44,673 nucleotides of DNA from Bryobacterales bacterium. Lineage in GTDB: Bacteria; Acidobacteriota; Terriglobia; Bryobacterales; Bryobacteraceae. Below, one piece after another: positions 23,681 to 33,032 of the stretch. Numbering within the stretch: the first letter of the stretch is position 1; each line of letters starts with the position of its first letter. The notes under the pieces were generated by a model that searched no databases, was not told the origin of the DNA, and saw only the letters and a list, made by a program, of their open reading frames with translations. The stretch lies in contig PLOR01000043.1 in assembly GCA_003142185.1 (NCBI GenBank), forward strand, positions 72,722-117,394, read 5' to 3'. The position numbers were made by a program, and so were the translations under genes.

Positions 23681-26600
23681 CTATTGCACCCAGACGGTCA
23701 CGCCGCTTTGGCTGATCTGGTTGCCGACCCGGACCGTGATCGGATTGGTGCCGGAGTTGGCCGTCACCGGCACTTCCGCGTCCACCTGCAATACGCCGGC
23801 CACCAAGCCCGGCGCTTCGCCGGCGAAATCCAGCTTCGCGAACTGGCCGCCGATCATCACCGAAACCGCTTGTTGCGGGGCCGGTGTGACCGGACCGACG
23901 CCGGACGTGTTCACGGGAGTCACTGCTCCTGTGGCCTGGGCGGGATTGGTGAGTCCTTCCCCCGTCAGGAAGATCTGGAGCACGCTGCCCTTGGCCGCCG
24001 GATTATTCTGCGTGTTGAGAGAGTAATCCTGGTTGAGAATGTCGGCTGGACCGCTGCCGCTGGAGTTCTGCGTGAACAGCGCCGGCGCGGCCGCGGTGAG
24101 CTGCAAGGCGAACGGGTTCGACGTCTGCCCGCCGTAGGTCACCTGCACGGATGGCGACGTGTTCCCTGCAATCTCATAGGGCACGATGGCGTTGATCTGG
24201 GTCGAACTGACGTAAGTCAGCGGCGCCAGAAAACCGTTGAAGCTGACTGTGACACCGCCGATGGAAGTCGAAACCTTGCCTGTCGAATCCAGTGTCAGGA
24301 GAGCGTAGTTGGCCGGACCGATGTTGGTTCCAAAGATGGATACGATCTCGCCCGGCGCAACCGGCCCAGTCGAGTAGCTGGCCGCATTGACAACGCCACC
24401 GGGGGTGATCGACGGGAGTGTCGTTACCGTGACGGTCGTCGACGCCGACGAGCCCGCGAAGTTGGCGTCCCCGCTATAGAACGCGGTTATGGTGTTGCTG
24501 CCCACGGTGAGCTGGCTCCCATTAACGATCAACATCGCCTGCGCGGTGCCGGCGGTTCCGGTCAAAGCTACCGAGCCCAGCAGCGTGTTGCCTAGATCGA
24601 AGGCTACCGTACCCGTTGGCGTGCCGCTGCCGCTGGCGGCGGTTACTGTTGCAGTCAAGGTGGTGGATGCGGTCGGGGGAATGGTGCTCGGATTAGCTGC
24701 CACCGTCGTCGTTGTGGGGATCGTGGCGACGAATGGCGCGATGTTAGTGACATCGTTGGCGGTTGCCGACGCCGAGCCGCCGCCCGAGACAGTCACCTGG
24801 TTGGTAACCTGCGAGGCCGCGTTCGACGCCACGTTCGCCGTAACGGTGATCGCCGGATAAGTTGTGCCCGCGGCCAGTGTGTCACTCCTGGTGCAGAAAC
24901 TGGAACCGCACGTCCAACCCGTGCCCGCCATCGAGGCTAACGTCAACCCCGCGGGAACGGCTTCGCTGACGGTAACTGTGCCAGCGGTTGGGCCTGCCGA
25001 GGCGCTATTGGAAACTGTGACTGTATAAGTGACATTGGTCTGTCCCTGGGTGAAGCTCCCGGTATGGGTTTTGCCGACACTCAGGACAGGCGGGTTAGTG
25101 ACTGCCGACCACTGGTTGACCAGATTAGTAACATTGACCGAGCCGAGGCCGGTGGCAAGGTCATAGCCAGGGCCAGCGGAGTAAGCCGGGACAAAAGAAG
25201 TGCTGGAGGTCGAAAGCAGGCCATAAGTGTCGAGAGGATTAGTGAGGTAACAGTTCAGAGTTCCGTACAGGCAAGGAACATCGCTGGTGCCGGAAGTAAC
25301 ATCGTAAAAGACGCAACTGTTGCCGGCCGCTATGGAATAGGATGTGTTGCACGCCTGTGAGTTGGCGGAGTTGCCATATTGGATCGAAGCGAGCTTATAG
25401 AGCGTGGGATTCGCCAGCCCCTGGCGCGAACCCATCTTCTGGTTGACCATCGCCATGATGCCGGCGAAATCCTGTGCGCTGGAGGATGTACCTCCGTCGA
25501 CGTCGACGACAATTCCATTGGGACCCGACGGGTTACATGTGGCTCCCTGGTCCGCCTGGCAAACCGGATAATAGTGGCTCAGGAGGCCATCACCCGCAAA
25601 GAGCGACACGTCGGGCAAGTCGCGTTGGCCATCCGCTGGGATGCCAGTCACACCGCTCTGCCAGGAGGGTTTGGCATAAGTACTGCTGACACCACCGCCG
25701 CCCGCTATAACGTCGAGCAAGTCTATGATGATCCCCTGGGCCAGGGGATCGTTGCATAAGGCTTCCGCTGTGGAATCCGTGAAGTAATATCCCAGGTAAA
25801 TGAGTGCTTGGGGGCCGGCGCAACTGTCGTTCCAGGTCATCTCGGGCACGTACGATTTGGCCGATGCGAGCGTGGCCGGGTTGTTCGAGGTATTCCAATA
25901 CGCAATTGCCGTCTGGTCCAGCACGTCGTCGAAATCGGTGCCGCCAACGGCAACGTCATAAGGAGTGGAAGCCATGCCGTTCACTTGCAAGCCGCGAACG
26001 GTAAATGGCTGGTCCGTGTCGCAGAATGCCGAACCGCCGTCGCCTGCGGCGACCACAACGGTAATGCCTTCCGCCGCGGCCTGCTGCCACAGGCTGGGGT
26101 ATAGCTGCTTCTCGCCCGCCGTCATTTCGGTCTCACACGTTCCATAACTACTGCTCAAAACCGGAGCCAGATTCTTGTCCACGATGTACTCCGCCGAGAG
26201 ATCGACGCCGTCGCTGGCCGTTGTCGACTTCGAAACGACCAGGTTGATGGTCGCTCCCTTCGCCACGGCGCCGGACCATTCGGCGTCGGCGGCGGCCTCA
26301 TCTTCATCGCTGGCGGTAAGGCCCGGGTCGGCCCCGTTCAAGGTGATGATGGGATCGCGGGCGGGGAGGCCGAAAATCGAGCGGAAATTCTCCACATCCG
26401 CAAGGGCGATGTTGCTGCGGGCGACAATCGCGATGCTCTGGCCGGTGCCATCGACGCCAGCGCTCCAAAGCGGCAGAACGTTGTAGATGGTGGCAAAATC
26501 GTATGGCGCGACTACATAGTCCGTCTCGTCATACGACCTCGTCGTGTACCGCGGCCTGGGACTCGCAGCCGTCCACCGGGCGCTGCCGGCTTCTTTCTCC

Positions 26601-27226
26601 GCCGTACCGGAGCCGTGCCGCATGGCGCTCGAAGTGAAATTGTGGAGCGACACGATTCCAGCCACGGCCGGTGAGAGAGCGGCGGGAATCCGCGGCTCTT
26701 GCGAATTCGCCCAATGTTGCTTGCCGTGTACCAGATAACTGTGAATCTGAGTGTGCAACGCGCGCTCTACCTCTCCGGCGGTGCCGGAGAACTCGATAAC
26801 GCCGCGGCCATTCGAAACCCGATCCACCCGAAATCCTTGTGAGCTCAGCCAGCTCGTGATCGTATCGATATCCTCCGGCGCGGCACCGAACTGGTCGCCA
26901 AACTGTTCCGGCGTTAGCCATTGACGATAGTTGGCCGAGCTTGAATCCTGCTGCTCCTCCAGCAGTTGCCGCAGGGCGGCTTCCTGCTCGGGGCTGCGGC
27001 TCAGCAGCAGCAGCATACGTTCCATGGGGAGATCCCGCGGGGCCGCTCCCTGGTCATATTCGGCCCGCGCAAGTGGGTGGGTGTTGCCCCGGAGAGTGAC
27101 GAGCTTCGCTTCGTCGATGTCTTGATTGATGCGCGGTGGCACGCGCCTCACCTGTTGAGCGAACAAGGTCGGCAACGTAAGGGCGAGGACCATAGCCCAG
27201 GATGAAAGCGAACGAGAAATCGGCAT
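23681..27226 (-). CDS. Secreted S53 (sedolisin/kumamolisin) peptidase with C-terminal adhesion-type domains
   Basis: 1181 residues from ATG 27226 behind AGAGGAG. A signal peptide (WAMVLALTLPTLFAQ) leads to a pro-kumamolisin activation domain (about 40-200) and an S53 catalytic domain (about 230-700). Visible catalytic residues: E310 and D314 in EDEAAADAEW, oxyanion-type D396 in VAAGDGGSAF, and S581 in DGGTSSSAQDFAG; a calcium-site-like GYDLATGLGSVN closes the domain. Then follow a DUF11-type repeat (about 710-830), an Ig-like Big_3 domain (about 840-940) and a TIGR03437-like 'Solibacter C-terminal' domain with PGEIVSIFGTNIGPAN. S53 enzymes are acid-active serine-carboxyl peptidases. The domain set points to a large extracellular protease kept near the cell surface. 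Confidence 0.93.
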   Translation of the reverse strand: MPISRSLSSWAMVLALTLPTLFAQQVRRVPPRINQDIDEAKLVTLRGNTHPLARAEYDQGAAPRDLPMERMLLLLSRSPEQEAALRQLLEEQQDSSSANYRQWLTPEQFGDQFGAAPEDIDTITSWLSSQGFRVDRVSNGRGVIEFSGTAGEVERALHTQIHSYLVHGKQHWANSQEPRIPAALSPAVAGIVSLHNFTSSAMRHGSGTAEKEAGSARWTAASPRPRYTTRSYDETDYVVAPYDFATIYNVLPLWSAGVDGTGQSIAIVARSNIALADVENFRSIFGLPARDPIITLNGADPGLTASDEDEAAADAEWSGAVAKGATINLVVSKSTTASDGVDLSAEYIVDKNLAPVLSSSYGTCETEMTAGEKQLYPSLWQQAAAEGITVVVAAGDGGSAFCDTDQPFTVRGLQVNGMASTPYDVAVGGTDFDDVLDQTAIAYWNTSNNPATLASAKSYVPEMTWNDSCAGPQALIYLGYYFTDSTAEALCNDPLAQGIIIDLLDVIAGGGGVSSTYAKPSWQSGVTGIPADGQRDLPDVSLFAGDGLLSHYYPVCQADQGATCNPSGPNGIVVDVDGGTSSSAQDFAGIMAMVNQKMGSRQGLANPTLYKLASIQYGNSANSQACNTSYSIAAGNSCVFYDVTSGTSDVPCLYGTLNCYLTNPLDTYGLLSTSSTSFVPAYSAGPGYDLATGLGSVNVTNLVNQWSAVTNPPVLSVGKTHTGSFTQGQTNVTYTVTVSNSASAGPTAGTVTVSEAVPAGLTLASMAGTGWTCGSSFCTRSDTLAAGTTYPAITVTANVASNAASQVTNQVTVSGGGSASATANDVTNIAPFVATIPTTTTVAANPSTIPPTASTTLTATVTAASGSGTPTGTVAFDLGNTLLGSVALTGTAGTAQAMLIVNGSQLTVGSNTITAFYSGDANFAGSSASTTVTVTTLPSITPGGVVNAASYSTGPVAPGEIVSIFGTNIGPANYALLTLDSTGKVSTSIGGVTVSFNGFLAPLTYVSSTQINAIVPYEIAGNTSPSVQVTYGGQTSNPFALQLTAAAPALFTQNSSGSGPADILNQDYSLNTQNNPAAKGSVLQIFLTGEGLTNPAQATGAVTPVNTSGVGPVTPAPQQAVSVMIGGQFAKLDFAGEAPGLVAGVLQVDAEVPVTANSGTNPITVRVGNQISQSGVTVWVQ

Positions 27227-27254
27227 TGACTCCTCTTCTGAATTGGAGAAATCA

Positions 27255-27260
27255 ATTATA
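27255..27260 (-). promoter_or_regulatory. -10 element upstream of the S53 peptidase gene
   Basis: On the minus strand this reads TATAAT, a perfect -10, 28 bp before the ATG. The -35 position has no good match, so this is a weak call. Confidence 0.4.
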
Positions 27261-27352
27261 CAGCCGAACTCCGGCAATCTTCGCCTATAACGGGGAAAAG
27301 GCTCTAAAACACTGAAAATGCACCGGCTTTTGCCCTTTCCGCACTCGGTAGC

Positions 27353-29389
27353 CTATCGCAGCCGCAGACTGTTAGTCACTACGGTGACGCTCGAAAGGGC
27401 CATGGCGGCGGATGCCAGCATGGGGGAGAGCAGGCCCAGCGCGGCCACCGGGATGCCGAGCGTGTTATAGGCGAAAGCCCAGAACAGGTTCTGGCGGATG
27501 ATACGCATGGTGCGGCGGGAAAGCTCGATCGCGTCGGGCACGCCATTGAGGTTGCCGCGCATGAGTGTGATGTCGCCGGCCTCGATGGCGATGTCGGTTC
27601 CGGAGCCCATGGCGATTCCCAAATCCGCCTGGGCCAGCGCCGGCGCGTCGTTGATGCCATCGCCGACCATGGCCACGCGCTTGCCGGCGGCTTGCAGCTT
27701 GCGAATCTCGGCGGCTTTTTGATCGGGCGGCACCTCGGCCAGCACGTGCTCAATCCCAGCCTCGCGCGCCACGCGTTCGGCAATGGCGCGGCTGTCGCCG
27801 GTGAGCATCCACACATCGAGGCCCATGGCCCGCAATCGGGCGATGGCGGCGGCGGCCTCGGGTTTGATGGTGTCGGCGATTTCGAAACTGCCCGCCGCCG
27901 CGCCATCCACCGTCACCGTGACTCCCGGCCGGCCCGCCTCCACCTGCCGCCCGTCCACGCGGGCTTGCACGCCGTGACCGGCCGTGGCCGCAAACTCAGC
28001 CGGCTCGGCCAGCGCGATGCCGCGACTGGCCGCCGCTTCCACCACGGCTTTGCCCAACGGGTGTTCGGAGTAACGCTCGGCGCTGGCGGCGAAGCGCAGC
28101 AGCTCGCCTTCGCTGAAGCCCGCGGCCGGAAGGATGGCAGTTACGACCGGCTTGCCGTGCGTGAGCGTGCCGGTTTTATCGAGCACCACGGTATCGATGC
28201 GATATGCCATTTCGAGCGCTTCGCCGCCTTTAATGAGGATGCCTCGCTCGGCACCGCGCCCGGTGCCGACCATGATGGCGGTGGGCGTGGCCAGCCCCAG
28301 CGCGCACGGGCAGGCGATAATCAACACCGCTACCGCGTTCACCATGGCCGTAGCAAACGGCCCGAGCAAAACCCACACCCCGAAGGTGAGGGCCGCGGCC
28401 GCCAGCACGCCCAACGTGAAGTAGCCGCTCACCACGTCCGCCAGCCGCGCCACCGGCGCGCGCGCCCCTTGCGCCTGGCGCACCATTTCGATCATCCGGC
28501 GCAGCACGGTGCCGCGTCCCACCTGGGTGGCCGTGAAGCGGAAGCTGCCGGAACGGTTGAAGGCGCCCGAATAAACCGCGCCGCCCGGGCCCTTCTCAAC
28601 CGGCATGCTCTCGCCGGTGAGCATGGATTCGTCGATGGCCGATTCGCCCGCCACGATGGTGCCATCCACCGGAATGCGTTCGCCCGGCCGCACCACCACC
28701 GTGTCGCCGAGGCTCACTTCCGCCACCGGGATTTCGACTTCCGCGCGGTCGCGCAGGATGCGGGCGTGGGGCGGCTCCAGATCCATCAGCCCCCGAATGG
28801 CTGCGCCGGCCTTGGCGCGCGCCCGCGCCTCCAGCAGCCGGCCTGTCAGGATGAGCGCGATGATGGCGGCGGCAGCTTCAAAGTAGACTTCGTGGCCGCC
28901 GCGCGCGGTCTCGTAAACCGAATACAGGAATGCGGTACCGGTGCCCAGCGCAATCAGCGAATTCATGTTGGCCGAGTGGTGCCGCAACGCGGTCCACGCC
29001 GCCGCGTAGAATCCGGCGCCCGAATACAGCACCACCGGCAGCGTCATCGCCAGTTGCACCCAGGGCCAGCGGTGCATCATGCCGAGCGCCACCACCGGCA
29101 GCGCGAAGCAGGCGGCAACGACCAGACGGCGGCGATAGAGCAGTTCGGCCGGCGGGCGCGCGTCGCTTTCGGGCACGCTGTAGCCCAGATCCTCGATGGC
29201 GCTGACGAAATCGCGCACCTTGGCGCGCGCCGGATCGTACTCCACCGTGGCGGTCTCGGTCGCCAGGTTGACGCTGGCGCGCGCGACGCCAGGGGTAGCC
29301 GAGAGAGCCAGCTCAATCGAGCGGGCGCAAGCGGCGCAGGTCATGCCGCCCACCGGCAGGTCGATACGCTCCGGCGCGGTGACGCTCAT
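27353..29389 (-). CDS. copA: Copper-translocating P1B-type ATPase
   Basis: 678 residues from ATG 29389. The N-terminal heavy-metal-associated domain has [11 protein letters not shown]. Membrane helices follow, then the actuator loop [11 protein letters not shown], the transport-site CPC in [14 protein letters not shown], the phosphorylated D404 in DKTGTLTHG, the SEHPLG (HP) motif and [16 protein letters not shown] with MTCAAC fits Cu(I) export (P1B-1). The start codon overlaps the stop of the HMA gene upstream (ATGA), so both are translated together. An in-frame extension upstream would run over the HMA gene in another frame and is rejected. No CueR or CsoR gene was seen nearby. Confidence 0.94.
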   Translation of the reverse strand: MSVTAPERIDLPVGGMTCAACARSIELALSATPGVARASVNLATETATVEYDPARAKVRDFVSAIEDLGYSVPESDARPPAELLYRRRLVVAACFALPVVALGMMHRWPWVQLAMTLPVVLYSGAGFYAAAWTALRHHSANMNSLIALGTGTAFLYSVYETARGGHEVYFEAAAAIIALILTGRLLEARARAKAGAAIRGLMDLEPPHARILRDRAEVEIPVAEVSLGDTVVVRPGERIPVDGTIVAGESAIDESMLTGESMPVEKGPGGAVYSGAFNRSGSFRFTATQVGRGTVLRRMIEMVRQAQGARAPVARLADVVSGYFTLGVLAAAALTFGVWVLLGPFATAMVNAVAVLIIACPCALGLATPTAIMVGTGRGAERGILIKGGEALEMAYRIDTVVLDKTGTLTHGKPVVTAILPAAGFSEGELLRFAASAERYSEHPLGKAVVEAAASRGIALAEPAEFAATAGHGVQARVDGRQVEAGRPGVTVTVDGAAAGSFEIADTIKPEAAAAIARLRAMGLDVWMLTGDSRAIAERVAREAGIEHVLAEVPPDQKAAEIRKLQAAGKRVAMVGDGINDAPALAQADLGIAMGSGTDIAIEAGDITLMRGNLNGVPDAIELSRRTMRIIRQNLFWAFAYNTLGIPVAALGLLSPMLASAAMALSSVTVVTNSLRLR

Positions 29390-29601
29390 GCTCCAACTTC
29401 GTAGCCGAGCTGGCGGATGGCGCCTGCCAGCGTTTCCGGGTTCACGCGGGCGGGATCGTATTCCACGTCGGCGCTGGCGGAGCTGAGGTCCACGCTCGCC
29501 TTGCCAACGCCGGGCGTGGCCGCCAGCTTGCGTTCCACGCTGCGCGCGCAGTTGGCACACGTCATGCCGAGTACGGAGAATCTCACGGTCGAATGGGTCA
29601 T
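29386..29601 (-). CDS. copZ: Free heavy-metal-associated (HMA) domain protein, CopZ-like
   Basis: 71 residues making one HMA domain: [15 protein letters not shown] with the metal-binding Cys pair, then [14 protein letters not shown] and a C-terminal QLGYEVGA. It is about the size of copper chaperone CopZ. Its last 4 bases overlap the copA start codon. The domain resembles the N-terminal domain of the ATPase itself, so the pair could come from a split double-HMA pump or from a chaperone gene; the sequence alone does not decide. Confidence 0.85.
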   Translation of the reverse strand: MTHSTVRFSVLGMTCANCARSVERKLAATPGVGKASVDLSSASADVEYDPARVNPETLAGAIRQLGYEVGA

Positions 29602-29645
29602 ACTTATATGATGCGCTCTTGGCCCACGTCGTCACAGGAGACATT

Positions 29646-30416
29646 TTGACTTTCGCGGATTTGGCTCTGGCGCGCCGCATCGAGGGCGCCCAGAGTGCCC
29701 AGGCGCTCGGCTGCGCGCCCGGCGGCGCGGCGGCGCTCGAAATCGCCGGCGGTTGCGCCATTTTCGCGGGCGTGGATTCGCCGCTCACCCAGGCCGTCGG
29801 GCTGGGCTTGAACGGCACGGTGAGCGAAGCCGAACTGGACGAGTTGGAAACCTTCTTCCGCTGCCGCGGCGCGCGGGTCGCCATCGAGGTCTGCCCGTTG
29901 GCCGACGCCCGTTTCCTGGAGATGCTGAGCGCGCGTGGTTACCGGACAGGCCAATTCGACAACGTGCTGGCGCGGAGCCTCACCGGAGTCGAAATCGTCA
30001 TCACCCCGCGCGTCCGCCGGGCGACGCCAAACGAGGGCGACCTGTGGGCGCACAGCGTGGGCCGCGGCTTCTTCGAGCAAACCGAGCTCACCACCGAGGA
30101 GATGGACGTGGGCCGCTGGGTCTTCGGCATGCCCGGCGCGATGTGCTACCTGGCCTGTGCGGCCGGCGGCAAGCCGGCCGGCGGAGCCGCGCTCATCGTC
30201 ACCCAGAGCTTGGGTACGTTGTTCGCCGACGGTGTCGCGCGCCCCTATCGCCGCCAGCGCCTGCACCAGGAGCTGATTGCGGCGCGCCTCAATGAGGCGC
30301 TGGCGCAGGGCTGCGATGTGGCCGCAGCCGCCACCGCTCCCGCCGGCGCCTCGCAGCGCAATTACGAACGCCTCGGCTTCCAGGTGGTTTACACCAGGGT
30401 AACGCTGACCAAGTAG
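29646..30416 (+). CDS. GNAT-family acetyltransferase
   Basis: 256 residues from TTG 29646, which has AGGAG 5 bp upstream; the earlier TTG at 29619 has none. The N-terminal part ([20 protein letters not shown]) is less conserved. The C-terminal GNAT region shows [13 protein letters not shown], the substrate-side [21 protein letters not shown] stretch at the acetyl-CoA loop (quoted in part: [12 protein letters not shown]) and a final [16 protein letters not shown] strand. The substrate is unknown. The gene is divergent from copZ-copA with a 44-bp gap. Confidence 0.8.
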   Translation: MTFADLALARRIEGAQSAQALGCAPGGAAALEIAGGCAIFAGVDSPLTQAVGLGLNGTVSEAELDELETFFRCRGARVAIEVCPLADARFLEMLSARGYRTGQFDNVLARSLTGVEIVITPRVRRATPNEGDLWAHSVGRGFFEQTELTTEEMDVGRWVFGMPGAMCYLACAAGGKPAGGAALIVTQSLGTLFADGVARPYRRQRLHQELIAARLNEALAQGCDVAAAATAPAGASQRNYERLGFQVVYTRVTLTK

Positions 30417-30430
30417 GCGATGACCGCCGG

Positions 30431-30515
30431 GTGGCGCACGCACTCGTGCGTGCCGCGTCGGCACTCCTGCCGTCGAGAAGAGTCTCGACGCTCGACGCAC
30501 GAGTGCGTGCGCCAC
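30431..30515. repeat. Palindromic element with perfect 20-bp terminal inverted repeats
   Basis: GTGGCGCACGCACTCGTGCG (30431-30450) is repeated exactly, inverted, at 30496-30515. The arm can fold on itself (GCACGCA with TGCGTGC). The centre holds two more hairpins, CGGCA-CTCC-TGCCG and CGTCGAGA-AGAG-TCTCGACG (30471-30490). It lies in the gap between the acetyltransferase and the glycosyltransferase genes. It has no coding capacity of its own and could be a MITE/REPIN-like element. Confidence 0.82.
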
Positions 30516-30578
30516 ATAGATCGGCGAGATTTCCACCGCGGCGCGGCCACTACGTCCAGTAGGCCGAGGTTGCTCTCA

Positions 30579-32324
30579 TTGACGTCCGACAACCGGCTCG
30601 TGGTCTGCCTGGTTGGCTTGGCAGTCTGGATTCTGCTCAGCAGCCTGGACGATCTGTTCATCGCACTGGTCGCCATTTTCCCCAAGGGCAGGCGCCGCTG
30701 CCGCTGGCCGACGGCCGCGGAGGCGGTCCGCGTTCCCGAGCGCCGGATCGCCATTCTGGTTCCGTTGTGGGAAGAGCACCGCGTGATCGGGCGGATGCTG
30801 GAACGCAACCTGGCCGCTATCCAGTATGCCAATTATGATTTCTTCGCCGGCGCGTATCGGAACGATACGCTTACCTGCGCAGCGGTGGCCGAGGCCGCCC
30901 GCCGCTCGTCCCGCGTGCACCTCGCCCTGGTGCCGCACTCCGGGCCCACCTCCAAAGGCGATTGCCTGAATGCGATCTTCGATTGCCTGCTCGAGTATGA
31001 AGCCGCCAACGGCGTCCGCTTCGAGGTGATCGTGATTCACGATGCGGAGGACGTGGTGGCGCCGGAGTCGCTGCGGATCGTCAACTGGTTTTCTCGCGAC
31101 TACCAGATGGTGCAAATCCCCGTACTGCCATTGCCGACCGGCCTCGCCGAGATGACCCACGGCGTCTACTGCGATGAGTTCGCCGAGTATCAGCTCAAGG
31201 ACATTCCGGCGCGCCAGCGGCTGGGCGGCTTTCTGCCCTCCAACGGAGTGGGCACGGGCTTCGACCGCAACGCCCTGGAGCGGCTGGCGGCCACCCGCGG
31301 CGGCCGCATTTTCGACCCCGCCTGCCTCACCGAGGACTATGAGAACGGCTTCCGCTTGCACGCCCTCGGCTGCCGGCAGATCTTCGTTCCGCTACGCCTT
31401 CCCGCGTCTGCGCCGGTGGCCACGCGCGAGTATTTTCCGCGCCGGCTGCGCGCCGCCATCCGCCAACGCAGCCGTTGGGTGGCCGGAATCGTGCTGCAAG
31501 GCTGGCAGCACCATGGCTGGCGCGCCCCGCTGCGCCAGTTGTATTTCTTCTGGCGCGACCGCAAGGGTCTGGTGGGGAACCTGCTTTCGCCCTTCGCCAA
31601 TCTGCTGTTTCTCGGCTGGCTGGCCGGCTGGCGCGGCTTCGGCGGCACTCCCGCGTGGGCGGCCCGCTTGTGCAGCGCAACGTTGAGTCTGTCCCTGATC
31701 CACTTCCTGATCCGCACCACGTTAAGCGCGCGCGTTTATGGCTGGCGGTTCGCCGCCGGCGTGCTGCCGCGCATGTTCTGGGCCAACCTGCTGAATTGCG
31801 CGGCCACCATTTCAGCCCTGCGCCAGTTCGCCGCCGCGCGCCTTTGCGGGCGCGCCTTGGCCTGGCGAAAAACCGATCATAAGTATCCGGCGTGCCGCAC
31901 GCCAGGGCAGGGCCGGCTTGGCGAACTGCTGGTGCGCATGCGGGCCATCTCGCTCGAGGATCTTCATGCCGCGCTGGGTACCTGCCCGCCTGGCATGCGC
32001 CTGGGCGAGCACCTGCTCGATCTGCGCAAGCTGAAGGAGGAACAGCTCTACCAGGCACTGAGCGCGCAAGCGGGCCTGGAGCTTGGTGTCCCCGATGGCG
32101 GCGAAGTCGTCCGCGCGGCCACCCGCGCCCTCCCCGCCGATACCATCCGCCGTTTCAGCGTACTCCCATACCGCGTCGATTTCGGCCAACTCCACCTGCT
32201 GACGCCCGAAGTGCCCTCGCCGCGCATGACGCGCGAATTAGCCGCCCTGTGCCCGCTCGACCTGCGCTTCCGCCTGGTCCGCCCCAAAGAATTCGAGCGC
32301 CTGTGCAAGCAGTATCTGGCGTGA
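30579..32324 (+). CDS. NfrB-like glycosyltransferase with C-terminal MshEN-like domain
   Basis: 581 residues from TTG 30579, with GAGG 9 bp upstream. A membrane segment (VVCLVGLAVWILLSSL) is followed by a GT2-type catalytic region: IAILVPLWEEHRVIGRML, acidic motif VIHDAEDVV (about 153-160), TEDYENGFRL and QRSRWVAGI (QxxRW-like). More membrane helices follow, then a C-terminal region (about 440-581, beginning GRLGELLVRMRAISLEDL) like the MshEN domain that binds cyclic-di-GMP. E. coli NfrB has this architecture and takes part in cyclic-di-GMP-controlled exopolysaccharide secretion and phage N4 adsorption. Longer in-frame starts would translate the palindromic element and are rejected. No NfrA partner is in view. 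Confidence 0.84.
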   Translation: MTSDNRLVVCLVGLAVWILLSSLDDLFIALVAIFPKGRRRCRWPTAAEAVRVPERRIAILVPLWEEHRVIGRMLERNLAAIQYANYDFFAGAYRNDTLTCAAVAEAARRSSRVHLALVPHSGPTSKGDCLNAIFDCLLEYEAANGVRFEVIVIHDAEDVVAPESLRIVNWFSRDYQMVQIPVLPLPTGLAEMTHGVYCDEFAEYQLKDIPARQRLGGFLPSNGVGTGFDRNALERLAATRGGRIFDPACLTEDYENGFRLHALGCRQIFVPLRLPASAPVATREYFPRRLRAAIRQRSRWVAGIVLQGWQHHGWRAPLRQLYFFWRDRKGLVGNLLSPFANLLFLGWLAGWRGFGGTPAWAARLCSATLSLSLIHFLIRTTLSARVYGWRFAAGVLPRMFWANLLNCAATISALRQFAAARLCGRALAWRKTDHKYPACRTPGQGRLGELLVRMRAISLEDLHAALGTCPPGMRLGEHLLDLRKLKEEQLYQALSAQAGLELGVPDGGEVVRAATRALPADTIRRFSVLPYRVDFGQLHLLTPEVPSPRMTRELAALCPLDLRFRLVRPKEFERLCKQYLA

Positions 32325-32458
32325 AAGAGCGGCGGCGGGCCAGCAGCGAGGATTGGTCCGGCGCCCACACAGAGGGCTTCGTCGGACGTTCTATACTTAC
32401 ATGATTATCCTCCACTGTCTGGCAAATGAAATATATCTGGAACTTCAAGGATGGGAAC

Positions 32459-32878
32459 ATGAAAAAGTCGGACGCGAGCCAAGGCCAGTCGGCATCGGAT
32501 CTGATCTCGAAAAGAATCGCCGAACTCGGGGACTGGCGCGGGGAAACCCTCAGCAGAATGCGCAAGCTCATCAAGGAAGCAGACCCGGACGTCGTCGAGG
32601 AGTGGAAGTGGAGGGGCACTCCGATTTGGTCGCACGACGGCATCATCTGCACTGGCGAATCCTACAAGAATGTCGTGAAGCTTACCTTCGCCAAGGGCGC
32701 GTCTCTGAAGGATCCAGCCCGTCTCTTCAACTCGAGTCTCGACGGAAACACACGCCGCGCGATCGACATCCACGAAGGAGAAGAAGTTGACGAGTCCGCC
32801 TTCAAGGCGCTCGTTCGCCAAGCGGTCGCCTTCAACAGTTCCGGCAAGTCGAAACCTTCGAAGAAAGCGAGGTCCTAG
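32459..32878 (+). CDS. DUF1801 (YdhG-like) domain protein
   Basis: 139 residues from ATG 32459; ATG 32426 is an in-frame alternative. The DUF1801 pattern is recognisable: the [20 protein letters not shown] segment with the WRG..W motif, then [12 protein letters not shown] and a C-terminal Lys/Ser-rich tail. The family has no firm biochemical role. It stands alone between the glycosyltransferase gene and a decayed gene on the other strand; its stop overlaps the stop of that remnant. Confidence 0.85.
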   Translation: MKKSDASQGQSASDLISKRIAELGDWRGETLSRMRKLIKEADPDVVEEWKWRGTPIWSHDGIICTGESYKNVVKLTFAKGASLKDPARLFNSSLDGNTRRAIDIHEGEEVDESAFKALVRQAVAFNSSGKSKPSKKARS

Positions 32879-32985
32879 GGGATTCCGCCCCTGAACAGGC
32901 CCGACATCGGGGTGGCGGAGGTGTCGTTCCGCCCGAACGTACCCAGGTTGAAGATGGCCTCGACAGTCGCAAGGAGCGAATAGTG
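32875..32985 (-). pseudogene. 3' remnant of a phosphoesterase-type gene
   Basis: On the minus strand one frame reads [20 protein letters not shown] and continues [15 protein letters not shown] to a TAG at 32877-32875. This looks like the conserved C-terminus of acidobacterial phosphoesterase/phospholipase-C-like proteins. The frame stays open upstream to about 33030, but no further family motif can be seen, and the VOC gene takes over on the other strand. A gene end left by deletion or recombination is the likely explanation; a chance open frame is possible. Confidence 0.5.
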
Positions 32986-33032
32986 GCTATAATCGAACCT
33001 GTCCGAAACGATGCTGAACCGGAGCGAATAGG

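Noticed and set aside
27692-29404. A 570-residue plus-strand open frame opposite copA
   Set aside because: It runs antisense to a confident P-type ATPase, has His/Arg/Gly-rich composition and shows no family motif.
29390-29884. N-terminal extension of copA
   Set aside because: The extra frame crosses the separate HMA gene in another frame and lacks any domain; the ATGA overlap start fits the family.
30420-30578. Longer in-frame start for the NfrB-like gene
   Set aside because: The added residues are a translation of the palindromic element, and the TTG at 30579 has a well-placed GAGG.
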